A DNA stretch of 64,000 bases from Spirosoma sordidisoli (GTDB lineage: Bacteria > Bacteroidota > Bacteroidia > Cytophagales > Spirosomataceae): NCBI RefSeq assembly GCF_004138325.1, contig NZ_SBLB01000009.1, positions 124,001 to 188,000 on the forward strand, read 5' to 3'. Position numbers and translations under genes: made by a program. Under the pieces are notes generated by a model. That model was not told the origin of the DNA. It did not search any database and saw only the letters and a list, made by a program, of their open reading frames with translations. This document shows positions 26,652 to 36,262 of this stretch, piece by piece (positions within the stretch are counted from its first letter, which is position 1; every line of letters begins with the position of its first letter).

Positions 26652-27644
26652 TCATGCCACCGTCAGCAACCCGTTAATCACGGCCAACTCGTCGTTGGTA
26701 AAGGCTACATGGGCCAGCGCCTGAACCGAATCCGTAATTTGCTCGGGCCGGCTGGCGCCTATCAACACCGAGGTAACCCGCTCATCTTTCAATAACCAGG
26801 CAATGGCCATCTGGGCCAGGGTCTGACCGCGTTGTTGGGCCAGTTCATTCAGCTGGCCAATTAATTCGAGAATTTCGGGGGTTAGTTTATGCTCGGGTAA
26901 CGAACCGTTTCGGGCCGCGCGTGAATGGGCAGGTACACCGCTCAGGTATTTGTCGGTCAGCAAACCCTGCGCCAGGGGCGAAAAGGGAATGCAGCCAACC
27001 CCTTCCTGCTCCAGGACGTCGAGCAGCCCCTCCTCGGCCCACCGATCCAGCATCGAGTACCGCGGCTGATGAATCAGACAGGGTGTACCGAGCTGGTTTA
27101 GGATGTCGATAGCCTTCTTTGTCTCGGCCGGTTTGTAGTTCGACAGGCCTATGTACAGGGCTTTGCCCTCCCGGACGATCTGATCAAGTGCCGACATGGT
27201 TTCTTCGAGGGGCGTATTGGGGTCGGGCCGGTGGTGGTAAAAAATATCAACATACTCCAGATGCATCCGTTTCAGGCTCTGGTTCAAACTGGCGATCAGG
27301 TATTTGCGCGACCCACCATCGCCGTAGGGACCATTCCACATGCCATAGCCGGCCTTGGTCGAAATGACCAGCTCATCACGGTAACCGGGTAAATCGTGGT
27401 AGAGGATATGCCCGAAATTCTCCTCAGCAGAACCCGGTGGCGGGCCGTAGTTATTGGCTAGATCGAAATGAGTGATGCCCAGATCAAACGCCCGCTGGAC
27501 CATCTGACGGCTGTTTTCGAGGCTGTCGACATGGCCGAAGTTCTGCCAGAGCCCAAGCGAAATGGCCGGCAAAAGCAATCCGCTGTGCCCACACCGCCGA
27601 TAGGTCATCGACTGATAACGGGTTGGAGCAGGTTGAAAACGCAT
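26652..27644 (-). CDS. Aldo/keto reductase, YghZ/Kv-beta type
   Basis: 330 residues, cytosolic NADPH-dependent (beta/alpha)8 reductase. The catalytic set is Asp61, Tyr66 (NNYGPPPGSAE), Lys97 (STKAGYGMW) and His138 (FYHHRPD). GMWNGPYGDGGSRKYLI and YSMLDRWAEEGLL are distinctive of the YghZ subgroup, which reduces L-glyceraldehyde-3-phosphate and other aldehydes. An in-frame ATG at codon 13 is an alternative start. It sits between GH26 and GH78 genes, so a role in sugar aldehyde metabolism is plausible. It has 120-141-base gaps on both sides. Confidence 0.92.
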   Translation of the reverse strand: MRFQPAPTRYQSMTYRRCGHSGLLLPAISLGLWQNFGHVDSLENSRQMVQRAFDLGITHFDLANNYGPPPGSAEENFGHILYHDLPGYRDELVISTKAGYGMWNGPYGDGGSRKYLIASLNQSLKRMHLEYVDIFYHHRPDPNTPLEETMSALDQIVREGKALYIGLSNYKPAETKKAIDILNQLGTPCLIHQPRYSMLDRWAEEGLLDVLEQEGVGCIPFSPLAQGLLTDKYLSGVPAHSRAARNGSLPEHKLTPEILELIGQLNELAQQRGQTLAQMAIAWLLKDERVTSVLIGASRPEQITDSVQALAHVAFTNDELAVINGLLTVA

Positions 27645-27785
27645 AGAGAGGAATTAATAAGGGTTTGTCGACAGGCAATGTAGCAATAAAGGGCTAATCT
27701 CAGTTTCTCCTACTTACCTCCGCAACACTACCCTCGGCGGTTGTCTTCTCATCAACCCGTTCCGCCCAGTCTTACCCCTTGACTG

Positions 27786-28946
27786 TCAAAAGATGAGCCA
27801 CTTCTTTCGGCGGTAGAGCCTCGGCAAATCGGTTTCAAAAACGGTGAACGGGTGCTGGTAAAAGCGGGTAAAATCAGTTGCACTCCCCTGACCCGGGTAT
27901 GGCGCATAATAATGGGTTGGACTTCGGCTGTCGTTACGCCAGACCAGCACGTAAGCGAGCTGCATTTTCTCGGCGGTAAGCGTTTTCAGTAATGCAGAGG
28001 TCCACCAGGTGGTATCCGGAATCGACTCCAGCCCCGTTTCGGTAAAGGCTGCCAGTTTGCCAGCCTTGCGGGCGTAGTCGGACACGATTTTGAGCTTGGC
28101 CAGGCCAGCCGCCAGGTTATACCGTCCGTTTCGGCCAAAATCAGCGTAGTTATCCACCCCGACCATATCGACCCACTCATCGCCGGGATACCGATCCAGG
28201 TACTCCGCTTCGGTTTTGTACAGACAATCGGGCGAAAACACATAGACGAAGTTGTGCACCTGCAGGCTATCCCGCAGGTAGGAGACAGTGAAGCGCCAGA
28301 GCGAAGTGAACTCTTCTCTGGTACAATGCGGTTTGCCCCACCAGAACCAGCCCCCGTCCAATTCGTGGTAGGGCCTGAACAACATCGGCGCCAGTTTCCC
28401 GTCGGCCCCCGTAACCGAACCGGCCAGGCTCGCCACTGTCCGTAAAATGGACTTATATTCGGCATGATGCGACCCACCGGGAATCAGATGCCTGACCGCC
28501 GGTGCCGTGATCGAATCGTTCCAGTAGAAGCCGGTTTGGGGAGTTACGGGGTTAGAAAAATGCCAGGCAACCGTTGTTACCCCACCCCGGTTGTAGGTAT
28601 CGATGATCTGACGGCGGAGCTGTTCCTTGTTCTTTTCGATCACCTGGGGTGGCCGGCCCGACAACCCGCTGAAATCGACCCCGATAACGGCCGGGTGTGA
28701 ACCGACGACAGATTTTACGTCCGACCGATTTGGCTCCCCCACCCAGCCATGCCCATATTCGGTAGCGTGCTGATGACCGAACAGGATGTGCTTTTTAGCC
28801 AGTTTATGCAGATTCCGAACCAAGGCTTTGGTTTCGGGGGTCGCTTTTTTGTCGATGAGCTCGGGCCGGGGTCGGGCAAAGCTGCTCAACGACATGGTAA
28901 GCCCGATCAGCAGGCAAAGCAGCTGGGGCAGTGATTGTTTATACAT
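27786..28946 (-). CDS. GH26 beta-mannanase/mannosidase, exported
   Basis: 386 residues from the ATG at 28946 (an upstream TTG is not used). Signal peptide about 1-24 (TMSLSSFA). A single GH26 catalytic domain fills the protein, with the early ILFGHQHATEYGHGW block. The acid/base is Glu195 in RPYHELDGGWFWWG and the nucleophile Glu303 in FTETGLES. GH26 enzymes cleave beta-1,4-mannosidic bonds. There is no carbohydrate-binding module and no T9SS sorting domain, unlike the GH26 at 54447, so this one probably acts in the periplasm on oligosaccharides. The C-terminus ends with basic RLYRRKKWLIF. Neighbours are an acetylesterase and a GH9 enzyme. Confidence 0.93.
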   Translation of the reverse strand: MYKQSLPQLLCLLIGLTMSLSSFARPRPELIDKKATPETKALVRNLHKLAKKHILFGHQHATEYGHGWVGEPNRSDVKSVVGSHPAVIGVDFSGLSGRPPQVIEKNKEQLRRQIIDTYNRGGVTTVAWHFSNPVTPQTGFYWNDSITAPAVRHLIPGGSHHAEYKSILRTVASLAGSVTGADGKLAPMLFRPYHELDGGWFWWGKPHCTREEFTSLWRFTVSYLRDSLQVHNFVYVFSPDCLYKTEAEYLDRYPGDEWVDMVGVDNYADFGRNGRYNLAAGLAKLKIVSDYARKAGKLAAFTETGLESIPDTTWWTSALLKTLTAEKMQLAYVLVWRNDSRSPTHYYAPYPGQGSATDFTRFYQHPFTVFETDLPRLYRRKKWLIF

Positions 28947-29060
28947 AAAGAAAAGCAAATACGTCGATTGTACAGCGTACGGATGTTGCCACGCCTTCAG
29001 CCCGGCTACGGCAGCCGATGCCGTTTAGTCGTGTGGACAGTTGTTCTTGATCCAGCCTTT

Positions 29061-31010
29061 TCAGTTGAAAGTTGCATTGGCCGTGATGGGCGTCCAGATA
29101 TCGGTGCGGAAGGGACTAACGGGAAACCCATCCGCACTGAAGAGGTTAGCCTCTTCCGGCGCGTCGGCCCAGCCGTAGCGTACCGAAACGGGCTTCGGAA
29201 CCGCCGGATGCGATACAACAACGGTATTGCCCTGAATATGAGCCTGGGCATAATAGAATTTTTTGTCGTCGCCCGCAATTTCGAAGCCTTTCAAATACCC
29301 GTACTTATCCTTCACTAGTAGCCCCTTTTCGGCCTGTTTGAAGGTGACGGTAGCCTTGCCGTCGGCAAAGGTGACGGCATCGTAAAGGGGAGAACCCGCT
29401 GGCGCGGCCTGTCCGTAGTCATTCCTGAGCGCCAGCACCGCCAGTCGATGCCCAACATCCTGTTTGTTGGTCGGGTGGATATCATTCGGGTTGCCCACGT
29501 CGGTCGTTACCGCCATGCCGGTTTTTGGCAGGCTAAGGGTCATCGTTTGGGCTTCCCGGAGTTCAGCCCAGTTGCTGCCCTGGTTGCTGCTTTGATTGGC
29601 ACCGTAACTCGACAACTGCACGAAGTAGAACGAGAAATTCTGGTTGAACTTCTGCCGCCAGTCCCGAATCAGCAACGGAAATGTTTGCCGATACTGGTAC
29701 GCCCGGCCCGCGTTGGTTTCGCCCTGGTACCAAAGCACCCCCCTGGCCGCAAACGGTAGCAGTGGCGCAATCATGGCGTTGTAGATACTTACGCCCACGT
29801 TGTTCATAAACCGCTTGTATTCATACGGCTCGGCAAAGGCGGGCATGATCTGCCAGTCGCGCGCCAGACCAATTCGCTGACCCGCCCCATCGACGTACAA
29901 ATCCGTGGCCAACCCCTTGAGTCCAGGGCCGTACCAGGCCGGATCGACCATGTTACCCAGTTTGACCAATATCCGGTTCGTACCCGCCCGCCAGGTGTTG
30001 GCAGGTAGGGTAATTTTCCGAACGCCCGTTACCACTCCCCGAGCTACGGGCTTGCCGTTGATAAACACCTCGACAGGACTGTCATTTTCGGCCAGAGCCA
30101 GGGTTGTTTCGGTGGCGGCCATATCGTCGGTGATGTCAACGGTGCGGGTCATGTAGCCCAGTCCTTTGAAACCGCGCATGTCTTTCCACTCCCACTGACC
30201 CAGCGCGTCGGTCTTCCGCCAGCGCGAAAAGTCGTAGTCGGGCGTCAGGTACTTTTGTTCATCGGCGCTGGTGGGTTTTTTGGCGGTGCCGAGCAGCTGG
30301 GTCCGCAGCTTGACGTCTACCAGGCTGTCGGCCTCCCGCCAGGATGTTGGCAGATGCTGGGCGTAGCTCCGCAGTTCATCACTGGTCAGCATACTCTCTT
30401 TACTGATCCAGCCCTCTACCTGAGAGCCGCCCCAGGATGAATGCAGCAGCCCGATCGGAACCTGCAAAGACTGGTTCAGCTCCCGGGCAAAGAAGAAGCC
30501 AATGGCCGTAAAGTCACCCACGGTCTCGGCCGAAGCGATTTTCCACGCCCCGGAGGTCAGGTCGGCCTGCGGGGTAAGGGCCAGTTCATGCTCGACCCGG
30601 AAGTGACGAATCTGGGGGAAGTTCGCCATTTTCTTCTCAGCCGCGTAGTTGTTGGCCTGCCGTACGGGCCATTCCATATTCGACTGTCCCGAGCAGATCC
30701 AGACCTCGCCAATAAGCACATCGGAGGCTGCAGCTTTGCCCGATTTGGCCGTAACGGACAGGGTATGTGGCCCACCGGCCTGAAGGGGAGAAAAAGTGAC
30801 CCGCCATTTGCCATCAGGCCCTGCTTTTGCTTTCTGCGTTTGACCGGCCATAGTCACCGTAACCGCTTCGGCAGGCTTTGCCCACCCCCATACCGGGAGA
30901 GGCTGCCCCCGTTGCAAAACAACATGGTCGGAAAAAAGCCGCGCCAGACGAACCTGCGCCAGACCCGGAACGCTGCTCAGCAGCACAAAGAACACCAATC
31001 GATTCATCAT
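29061..31010 (-). CDS. Sialate O-acetylesterase-type SGNH carbohydrate esterase
   Basis: 649 residues. The frame is open further upstream, but the ATG pair at 31010/31007 starts a signal peptide (MNRLVFFVLLSSVPGLAQ). The SGNH nucleophile is Ser110 in GEVWICSGQSNMEW. The block WYQGETNAG and the C-terminal NPNDIHPTNKQDVGHRLA (catalytic Asp-x2-His) complete the site. A beta-sandwich insertion lies at about 270-370 (TLALAENDSPVEVFINGK). These enzymes remove O-acetyl groups from sugars; in Bacteroidota PULs they often act on acetylated hemicellulose rather than sialic acid. It lies 58 bases after GH9 and 114 before GH26, fitting acetylated glucomannan use. Confidence 0.9.
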   Translation of the reverse strand: MMNRLVFFVLLSSVPGLAQVRLARLFSDHVVLQRGQPLPVWGWAKPAEAVTVTMAGQTQKAKAGPDGKWRVTFSPLQAGGPHTLSVTAKSGKAAASDVLIGEVWICSGQSNMEWPVRQANNYAAEKKMANFPQIRHFRVEHELALTPQADLTSGAWKIASAETVGDFTAIGFFFARELNQSLQVPIGLLHSSWGGSQVEGWISKESMLTSDELRSYAQHLPTSWREADSLVDVKLRTQLLGTAKKPTSADEQKYLTPDYDFSRWRKTDALGQWEWKDMRGFKGLGYMTRTVDITDDMAATETTLALAENDSPVEVFINGKPVARGVVTGVRKITLPANTWRAGTNRILVKLGNMVDPAWYGPGLKGLATDLYVDGAGQRIGLARDWQIMPAFAEPYEYKRFMNNVGVSIYNAMIAPLLPFAARGVLWYQGETNAGRAYQYRQTFPLLIRDWRQKFNQNFSFYFVQLSSYGANQSSNQGSNWAELREAQTMTLSLPKTGMAVTTDVGNPNDIHPTNKQDVGHRLAVLALRNDYGQAAPAGSPLYDAVTFADGKATVTFKQAEKGLLVKDKYGYLKGFEIAGDDKKFYYAQAHIQGNTVVVSHPAVPKPVSVRYGWADAPEEANLFSADGFPVSPFRTDIWTPITANATFN

Positions 31011-31068
31011 CGTACATGTAGAGATAATGGCAGACCTATAAGCCTGAAAGTCGCTTCTGCCAGCCAGT

Positions 31069-32832
31069 TTACCGTTTTTTCTGCAGGGCTTCCAGCGCCG
31101 TTGCCAGGTAAACCAGGGGCGCGTTCCAGTTGATGGCAATTTCGTTGGACGCGTAGGAGCAGTCGGCATCCAGAAAAACCTCATCGGCTACGGTGGTGGT
31201 ATAGCCGGGGCATTTGTCCTGACGGGCCGCGTTGGCGTTGGTGCCCCCCGACAAAAGGCCGGGTACCGGCGCGTCGATCCCATCGGCTACCGAGGGCCGG
31301 TGGTGCGGGTGCAGTGGCGTTTTGCTCCCGAAGCCCGTTACGAATGAATAGCCGACGGCGTTCCGGCCGAGCAGATAATCCATGTTGGCCAGCGCAGCAT
31401 CGAGGTATTCAACCTGGCTGGTGAGCCGATATGCCTGAATGAGCGCTATTCCCTGATTGGCCGCTACGGCGCTGCTACCCCAGATATAGTCACTGGCCGA
31501 CTTGCCCATGGGTGTCTGGAAGGCCTGCTTGTCCCGACCCTGCCGGAGCTGATCAGCCAGTCGCAGGATGTGGGCTTTTACGTTGGGCAAGTCCTGCTGA
31601 CCCCGTGGCGTCAACTCTTTCGACAGGCGAGCTAGTGAATAATAGGCCAGCGTCCGGACCATGGGCCACGATGGAAGCGGTGTGTTTTCGTCGGGAAACA
31701 GGTTCACCGCGGTGTAATAGGTATCGTCTTTTGTGGTCAGGTACAGCTCGGCCGCGGCCCAGATCCATTCGTCAGCAGCCGAGCGATCGCCGTAGGTACC
31801 CGTAACGACGTCGGGCTCGAACGACTTGTTGAGGGCATCCTGATTATACAGGGCGTCGGGATTCTGTTTGGCCCACTGCCAGGCCTTGATAGCTGCCGAA
31901 GAACAGGAATCGGCCAGGCCGGGGAGCTCGCGGGAAAACGGCTTAAAGACCCGGGCGGCCTGCGCCATGACGGCCGCAAAATCGAGCGCGGCCGTTACGC
32001 TTTTCTGCACCACATAGCGGTCAGCGGTGGCTTTGTCGGGCATGACCATTCCGTCGAAGCGGGCATTGGTCAGTTTGTGGTAAACGCCACCGTCGGCCGG
32101 GTCCTGCATGGTCAGCATCCATCGCAGGTTCCAGAGTGACTCGTCGAGCAGGTCGGGAAGTTGGTTGGTGCGTTCTGGAATGGAAACGGCCATCGAACGG
32201 CAATAGTTTGGGAAATCTTCGTATACCGACAGCAGGGTCCCCATCGTGATACCCGAATTGACAATGTACTTGTTGTAATCACCGGCGTCGTACCAGCCCA
32301 GGGGCGACGAAATCGTCGTTCCGGCGGGGCGGGTTGCCGATGCCGCCGACGGATGGATCAGCACCCGGGTGTCGGGATGGCCGGCCGGGCGGTGCCAGAT
32401 ACCCGCGTAGGTTTCGGGCAGATCGATAGCAGTTCGCTGGTAGTAAAAGCCCTTGATCGCGCCCGCAGCCAGCTGCTGATGGACATTGGCCTGGATGGCA
32501 AACGGATAGGATTTGCCCAGTTCCGGAACCACGAGTACGTATGTACCGGGTGTGCGCAGGGCCGAGAAGTCGGCCGAACGAGCCGTTTTGCCGGATATCG
32601 CGTTAGTACGCGACTCGCTCAGCGATCCGGAATAAACGACCTTGCGGCCATCGGCGGTGGTCACCTGAAACGGGCCACCCGTTGCTGCCACGATAATGGC
32701 TACTTTAGGGGCATTGGGGTAAAAGCCGATTTGGTTCAGGCGAATGGCTTCGGATACGGTTTGTGCCGATACGGGCTCGATCCGAAATAAACTGCCTACA
32801 AATAGGCTTACGGCAACTAAAATCCTGAGCAT
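31069..32832 (-). CDS. GH9 glucanase with N-terminal Ig-like domain, exported
   Basis: 587 residues from the ATG at 32832 (an upstream TTG is ignored). Signal peptide about 1-23 (EPVSAQ). CelD_N-type Ig-like domain about 28-115 (IRLNQIGFYPNAPKVAII). GH9 (alpha/alpha)6 barrel from about 120: catalytic Asp182/Asp185 in WYDAGDYNKYI, the His-Arg block TPLHPHHRPS, and the proton donor Glu564 in SNEIAINWNAPLVY. The family cleaves beta-1,4-glucans; in a mannan/glucomannan setting it would cut the glucose-containing backbone. It lies first after the repeat-bearing 796-base gap, so it likely starts a transcript that runs through the esterase and GH26. Confidence 0.93.
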   Translation of the reverse strand: MLRILVAVSLFVGSLFRIEPVSAQTVSEAIRLNQIGFYPNAPKVAIIVAATGGPFQVTTADGRKVVYSGSLSESRTNAISGKTARSADFSALRTPGTYVLVVPELGKSYPFAIQANVHQQLAAGAIKGFYYQRTAIDLPETYAGIWHRPAGHPDTRVLIHPSAASATRPAGTTISSPLGWYDAGDYNKYIVNSGITMGTLLSVYEDFPNYCRSMAVSIPERTNQLPDLLDESLWNLRWMLTMQDPADGGVYHKLTNARFDGMVMPDKATADRYVVQKSVTAALDFAAVMAQAARVFKPFSRELPGLADSCSSAAIKAWQWAKQNPDALYNQDALNKSFEPDVVTGTYGDRSAADEWIWAAAELYLTTKDDTYYTAVNLFPDENTPLPSWPMVRTLAYYSLARLSKELTPRGQQDLPNVKAHILRLADQLRQGRDKQAFQTPMGKSASDYIWGSSAVAANQGIALIQAYRLTSQVEYLDAALANMDYLLGRNAVGYSFVTGFGSKTPLHPHHRPSVADGIDAPVPGLLSGGTNANAARQDKCPGYTTTVADEVFLDADCSYASNEIAINWNAPLVYLATALEALQKKR

Positions 32833-33033
32833 AGGGGAGGTTAACAGCAATTTGTGGGCAAGGTTAATGGCTTACTGGAAAGCCACTAGTTTTGTCGGTT
32901 TTACTCATGGTGTAAAAACTGATTATCAGCCTACAACCCATTTCTTGTCATTCGGGTATACCCTGGTTTTACCCGGTACCCGACTATACGACCATAAGAT
33001 TACCACTCTACCCGCTTATAGAACTTTACAAAG

Positions 33034-33041
33034 CAAAACTA
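33034..33041 (-). promoter_or_regulatory. Possible -7 element for the GH9 transcript
   Basis: The minus strand reads TAGTTTTG, matching TAnnTTTG, about 200 bases before the GH9 ATG at 32832. No -33 TTG at the usual spacing. Confidence 0.3.
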
Positions 33042-33112
33042 GGATGATGTTCGCCCCTGGATCATATAGGAAACCCTATCAACCGCAAATTCAGGGAAAA
33101 CCCTAAGTCCGG

Positions 33113-33480
33113 AGGGCTTGTTTGGGGAAGCGGCTTGAGACATTAAAGCCACTGGAATAGCCGGTTTTTCACCCCCCAGCCCCGCGATAGCTTGTTTGGG
33201 GAAGGAATTGATGTGAATTCCACTAGCCCGAAAGGCTACCGTTTCACCCCCCAGCCCCCTAAAGGGGGAGTTATTCCCGCCGAATGGGCTCCCCCTTTAG
33301 GGGGCTGGGGGTGAAAAGGCAGCCTTTCGAGCCGACTAACGTCCGCAAGTATCTTCCCCAAACAAGCTCTAAAGAGGGAGTTAACCCCGCCGAATGGGCT
33401 CCCCCTTTAGGGGGCTGGGGGGTGAAACGGTAGCCATTCGGGCCGACTAACATCCGCAAGTATCCTCCCCAATAAGCTCT
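33113..33480. repeat. Cluster of four dispersed-repeat units, two inverted and two tandem
   Basis: Units at 33268-33370 and 33378-33480 are 103-base near-identical direct copies, 110 bases apart. Each runs GAGTTA..CCCGCCGAATGGG, then the core CTCCCCCTTTAGGGGGCTGG, then GCCGACTAAC.TCCGCAAG and a terminal AAGCTCT. Two further units, about 33113-33188 (diverged) and 33189-33270, lie in the opposite orientation, starting with GCTTGTTTGGGGAAG and passing through TTTCACCCCCCAGCCCC. The core is itself palindromic (CCCCCTAAAGGGGG). A fifth partial copy is at 17012-17056. The unit is too short to encode a transposase. It resembles REP/MITE-like intergenic elements of Bacteroidota. Confidence 0.85.
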
Positions 33481-33578
33481 GATTGGCCTGCCATAGCCTG
33501 ACGGTGCAGGGTTCTATAAAAACCCCGTTTGTGTCGACAAAGCAAAGCGTTTACTGCCAGTTTATTCCTGTAATTCAT

Positions 33579-33618
33579 ACAGCAACCCTAAGCCGGCCGG
33601 GCAACTTAGGGTTGCTGT
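33579..33618 (-). terminator. Perfect 14-base hairpin after the GH2 gene
   Basis: ACAGCAACCCTAAG (33579-33592) pairs without mismatch with CTTAGGGTTGCTGT (33605-33618), loop 12 bases, starting 10 bases after the GH2 stop. It marks the end of the GH92-GH29-GH2 transcript. Confidence 0.75.
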
Positions 33619-33628
33619 TAACGACGAG

Positions 33629-36262
33629 CTACCGCTGTATCGGGGTAAACTGTTCCGGCACATTCCAGCCTTCCAGTGAGACCAGGGGTGCGGTGGTCGT
33701 GGGAGTATACTCTACCGTTATAGTTTTCTTCTCTCCCGGTGGTACAGACAGGTAGTTGTCACTGTAAAATACCGGCAACATCCTCGTCTTCGTGGTCGCG
33801 TCAACCAGCGAGATTCGGTTGAAGAATGCCATCGGCCCGCCGGCAGGGTTTGCCAGCATCACCTCTACCCGGCCCGGGGCTAGCTGTCGGGCTGAAAGCT
33901 GAACAGACGCTTTTGCCAGTTGCTGCAAGCCCGAATGATTTCCTTTCGCATCCGGCAGCCAATAGATGTTTTCGCTGAGAGGCTGCCGGTTCAGGTCAAG
34001 GAGCCGGAGCCTTAGAAAAGCTCCTTTCTCCTTCGTCAGGGCCTTGATGGTGCGGCCAATGGGCACGTACGGCCGAACCAGCGTCGGCCCTATCTCCGAG
34101 AAGACCTGCGTCAGCGTGGAGTCCTTACCGGCCATGTCGTAGACCTGAATAACCATCATCATATCCCGGTGGTACCTGAACGTATTATTCGCTACCATCA
34201 CCAGACTGTCGACGGGGTTGTACATGATGTGCAGGGGCTCGCTTCCGCTGTGCAGACCGTACAGTCCTGCGTTGGGATCGAGGTAGTAATCGTACATCTG
34301 CCCTCGTAGCGAGGTCCAGGGATTCTGCGTTTTCCAGATAATGGTGCCGGTATACCAGTCCCACATGTGCGCGCTGAATCCTTCCATCAACGCCCGGTAC
34401 TGATCGTAGTTCACGAGCTGTGCCTTGCGGGCAAAGTCACGAACGTCGGCAGGTGCGCCGTAGGGGTCGATCGAGGCATCGTAGCCGATGTATTTATGGT
34501 AGTTCCAGACCGAGTCGACCTGGCTCTTCCCGGACGGACGATAGACAGGAGAGACCATATTCTCGGCCGGTATAAAGCGCGCCAGAGAGGTATAATCTCC
34601 GACGCCAACCGAACCAACTTCGGAGTTGAACGGCCAGGTTCGGTACGACCAGAACCGCTCGACAGGCTGAATTCCATAGGGTCCGTCGCCGTTGCCGCCC
34701 AGAAAATTATACGACATCTCGTCGGAGTTCGAATAGTCGATGAACCAGCGCGTTCCGTCGAGTTTGGGCAGGATCGAATCGCGCAGGGGCGTCATGATGT
34801 CCTGGGGCAGGGTGATCTCGTTGCCTCCGCACCACATAGCGAGGGATGCGTAATTCCGAATCATCTTGATCTGGTCGATAGCCGACGTCAGAAAAAGTCC
34901 ATGATCGTCGGGGTATTTTCTTCGGGTCCACTGGTCATCTTTCTTGGCCGGATCGACCCATCGTCCATTGCAATCGCCCGACCCCCAGAAGTCCTGCATC
35001 ACCAGCAGCCCATACCGGTCGCAGGCCTCGTAGAACTCCGGTCGCTCGGTGAGGGCCCCACCCCAGATCCGGATCAAATTCAGGTTCATGTCGCGGTGGA
35101 AGCGTATTTCGGCGTTGTACCGCTCGGGCGAAAACCTCAGCATCGCGTCGGAGATAATCCAGTTGGCCCCTTTGATAAATACCTTCTGCCCGTTTACGCT
35201 AATCTGCCGACTCCGGGTCGTATTATTCCAGGCGGTCTGGATTTCCCGAACGCCGACCTGCATCGTTTCCTCGTCCAGAACCCGCTGCGTTCCGGTAACG
35301 AACTGAACCGTAGCCGGGTAAAGATGCTGATTGCCATAGCCCGCCGGCCACCACAACCGGGGGTTAGCCAGAGTGAGGGTCGGCAGCTGAACCGTTGTTG
35401 TCGTACCAGGAGCCAGACTTACCTTTTTTGACACCGTCTGGCCATTGATCGTAAACCGTAATGTCCCCTCCTGCCGGACGGTTGTCGGGTTTTCCAGCTC
35501 GGCCGACGTACCGACCAGAGCGGGTTGCTGCGGGCCGTCGGGCTGGCGTATGCCGGGTACGCTGGTCACCACATGCGGATTTTTCAGGTTGACGCCCCCG
35601 GTCTTTTCGATAGTGACTTTGTCCCATATGCCCGTATTCCGATCCCGAACCGGCTGAATCCAGTCCCAGCCAGCCACGTACTGATGGGCCACATTCCGGG
35701 CTATCGTTCCATCGCCCCCCTGGCCGCCGTTCGGGTTGCCTACCGGGTTGGGCGGGTGTACGATTACGGCCAGCCGGTTTTTGCCGCTTTTCTGGAGGTA
35801 GGGTGTAATATTAAACGTTTTGCGAAGAAACATCCCCGTATGGGGCCGGTTGGTGAGTTTCTGCCCATTCAGGTACACATCGCAGCTGTAGTTGATGCCC
35901 CGAAAGTTCAGCCAGACCTGCTCGCCCGGTTTCGCGGTCTCCTGAAAATCGGTGGCAAACCAGTACGTGTAATGATCGCGGCCAACGTGATACACATCCG
36001 GTATTTTTTCGTTGTTCATCCCATAGAATGGATCCGGAATCTGCTTGTTGGCCAGCAGGGTCGTCAACACAGTTCCGGGAACAACGGCGGGCATCCAGCC
36101 CGCCAGCGGGTAGGCCGGTGACGAGAGAACGGTTCCGTCCTCTTTCGTTTTGGCCATGGGGCTACACTGCCAGCCGGTTTTCAGCTCGTACCGGGTCTGA
36201 GCCTGGCCCCAACAGGGAACCGCCAGCAGCAACGCCAGCAGTGAGTGTTTAATGGATTTCAT
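33629..36262 (-). CDS. GH2 beta-mannosidase / exo-glycosidase, exported
   Basis: 877 residues with a signal peptide (about 1-22, CWGQAQ). GH2 order: sugar-binding sandwich (about 25-220, DVYLNGQKLTNRPHTGMF, GWDWIQPVRDRNTGIWDKV), an Ig-like domain (about 225-340), then a TIM barrel from about 355 (FIKGANWIISD, IRIWGGALTERPEFYEACD). The acid/base Glu482 is in MWCGGNEI and the nucleophile is probably Glu548 in WPFNSEVG. A C-terminal domain follows. The WDWIQPVRDRNTGIW block is shared with the exo-beta-glucosaminidase and plant-type endo-beta-mannosidase branch; GNE rather than GSD at the acid/base favours mannosidase activity. It follows GH29 by 152 bases. Confidence 0.88.
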   Translation of the reverse strand: MKSIKHSLLALLLAVPCWGQAQTRYELKTGWQCSPMAKTKEDGTVLSSPAYPLAGWMPAVVPGTVLTTLLANKQIPDPFYGMNNEKIPDVYHVGRDHYTYWFATDFQETAKPGEQVWLNFRGINYSCDVYLNGQKLTNRPHTGMFLRKTFNITPYLQKSGKNRLAVIVHPPNPVGNPNGGQGGDGTIARNVAHQYVAGWDWIQPVRDRNTGIWDKVTIEKTGGVNLKNPHVVTSVPGIRQPDGPQQPALVGTSAELENPTTVRQEGTLRFTINGQTVSKKVSLAPGTTTTVQLPTLTLANPRLWWPAGYGNQHLYPATVQFVTGTQRVLDEETMQVGVREIQTAWNNTTRSRQISVNGQKVFIKGANWIISDAMLRFSPERYNAEIRFHRDMNLNLIRIWGGALTERPEFYEACDRYGLLVMQDFWGSGDCNGRWVDPAKKDDQWTRRKYPDDHGLFLTSAIDQIKMIRNYASLAMWCGGNEITLPQDIMTPLRDSILPKLDGTRWFIDYSNSDEMSYNFLGGNGDGPYGIQPVERFWSYRTWPFNSEVGSVGVGDYTSLARFIPAENMVSPVYRPSGKSQVDSVWNYHKYIGYDASIDPYGAPADVRDFARKAQLVNYDQYRALMEGFSAHMWDWYTGTIIWKTQNPWTSLRGQMYDYYLDPNAGLYGLHSGSEPLHIMYNPVDSLVMVANNTFRYHRDMMMVIQVYDMAGKDSTLTQVFSEIGPTLVRPYVPIGRTIKALTKEKGAFLRLRLLDLNRQPLSENIYWLPDAKGNHSGLQQLAKASVQLSARQLAPGRVEVMLANPAGGPMAFFNRISLVDATTKTRMLPVFYSDNYLSVPPGEKKTITVEYTPTTTAPLVSLEGWNVPEQFTPIQR

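Larger units (their letters stand above)
32833..33628. other. Repeat-bearing intergenic region
   Basis: 796 bases between GH2 (upstream) and GH9 (downstream) genes. It holds, from left to right: an AT-rich segment with a -7 element for GH9, a cluster of four repeat units (33113-33480), and the strong hairpin terminating GH2 (33579-33618). A 62-codon frame across the repeats is repeat-derived and is not called. Confidence 0.7.

Noticed and set aside
31011-31184. N-terminal extension of the SGNH esterase overlapping GH9
   Set aside because: It overlaps the GH9 coding end and lacks a signal peptide; the ATG at 31010 or 31007 starts a clear one.
33271-33459. Short open frame rich in FTPQPPKGG-type sequence
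   Set aside because: It is the translation of the repeat units; such frames are a known source of spurious hypothetical proteins.
33113-33480. Possible CRISPR array
   Set aside because: Units are about 103 bases, differ in orientation, and have no short regular spacers or cas genes nearby.
34367-35431. 354-codon plus-strand open frame
   Set aside because: Antisense to the GH2 gene, whose catalytic motifs are intact on the minus strand.
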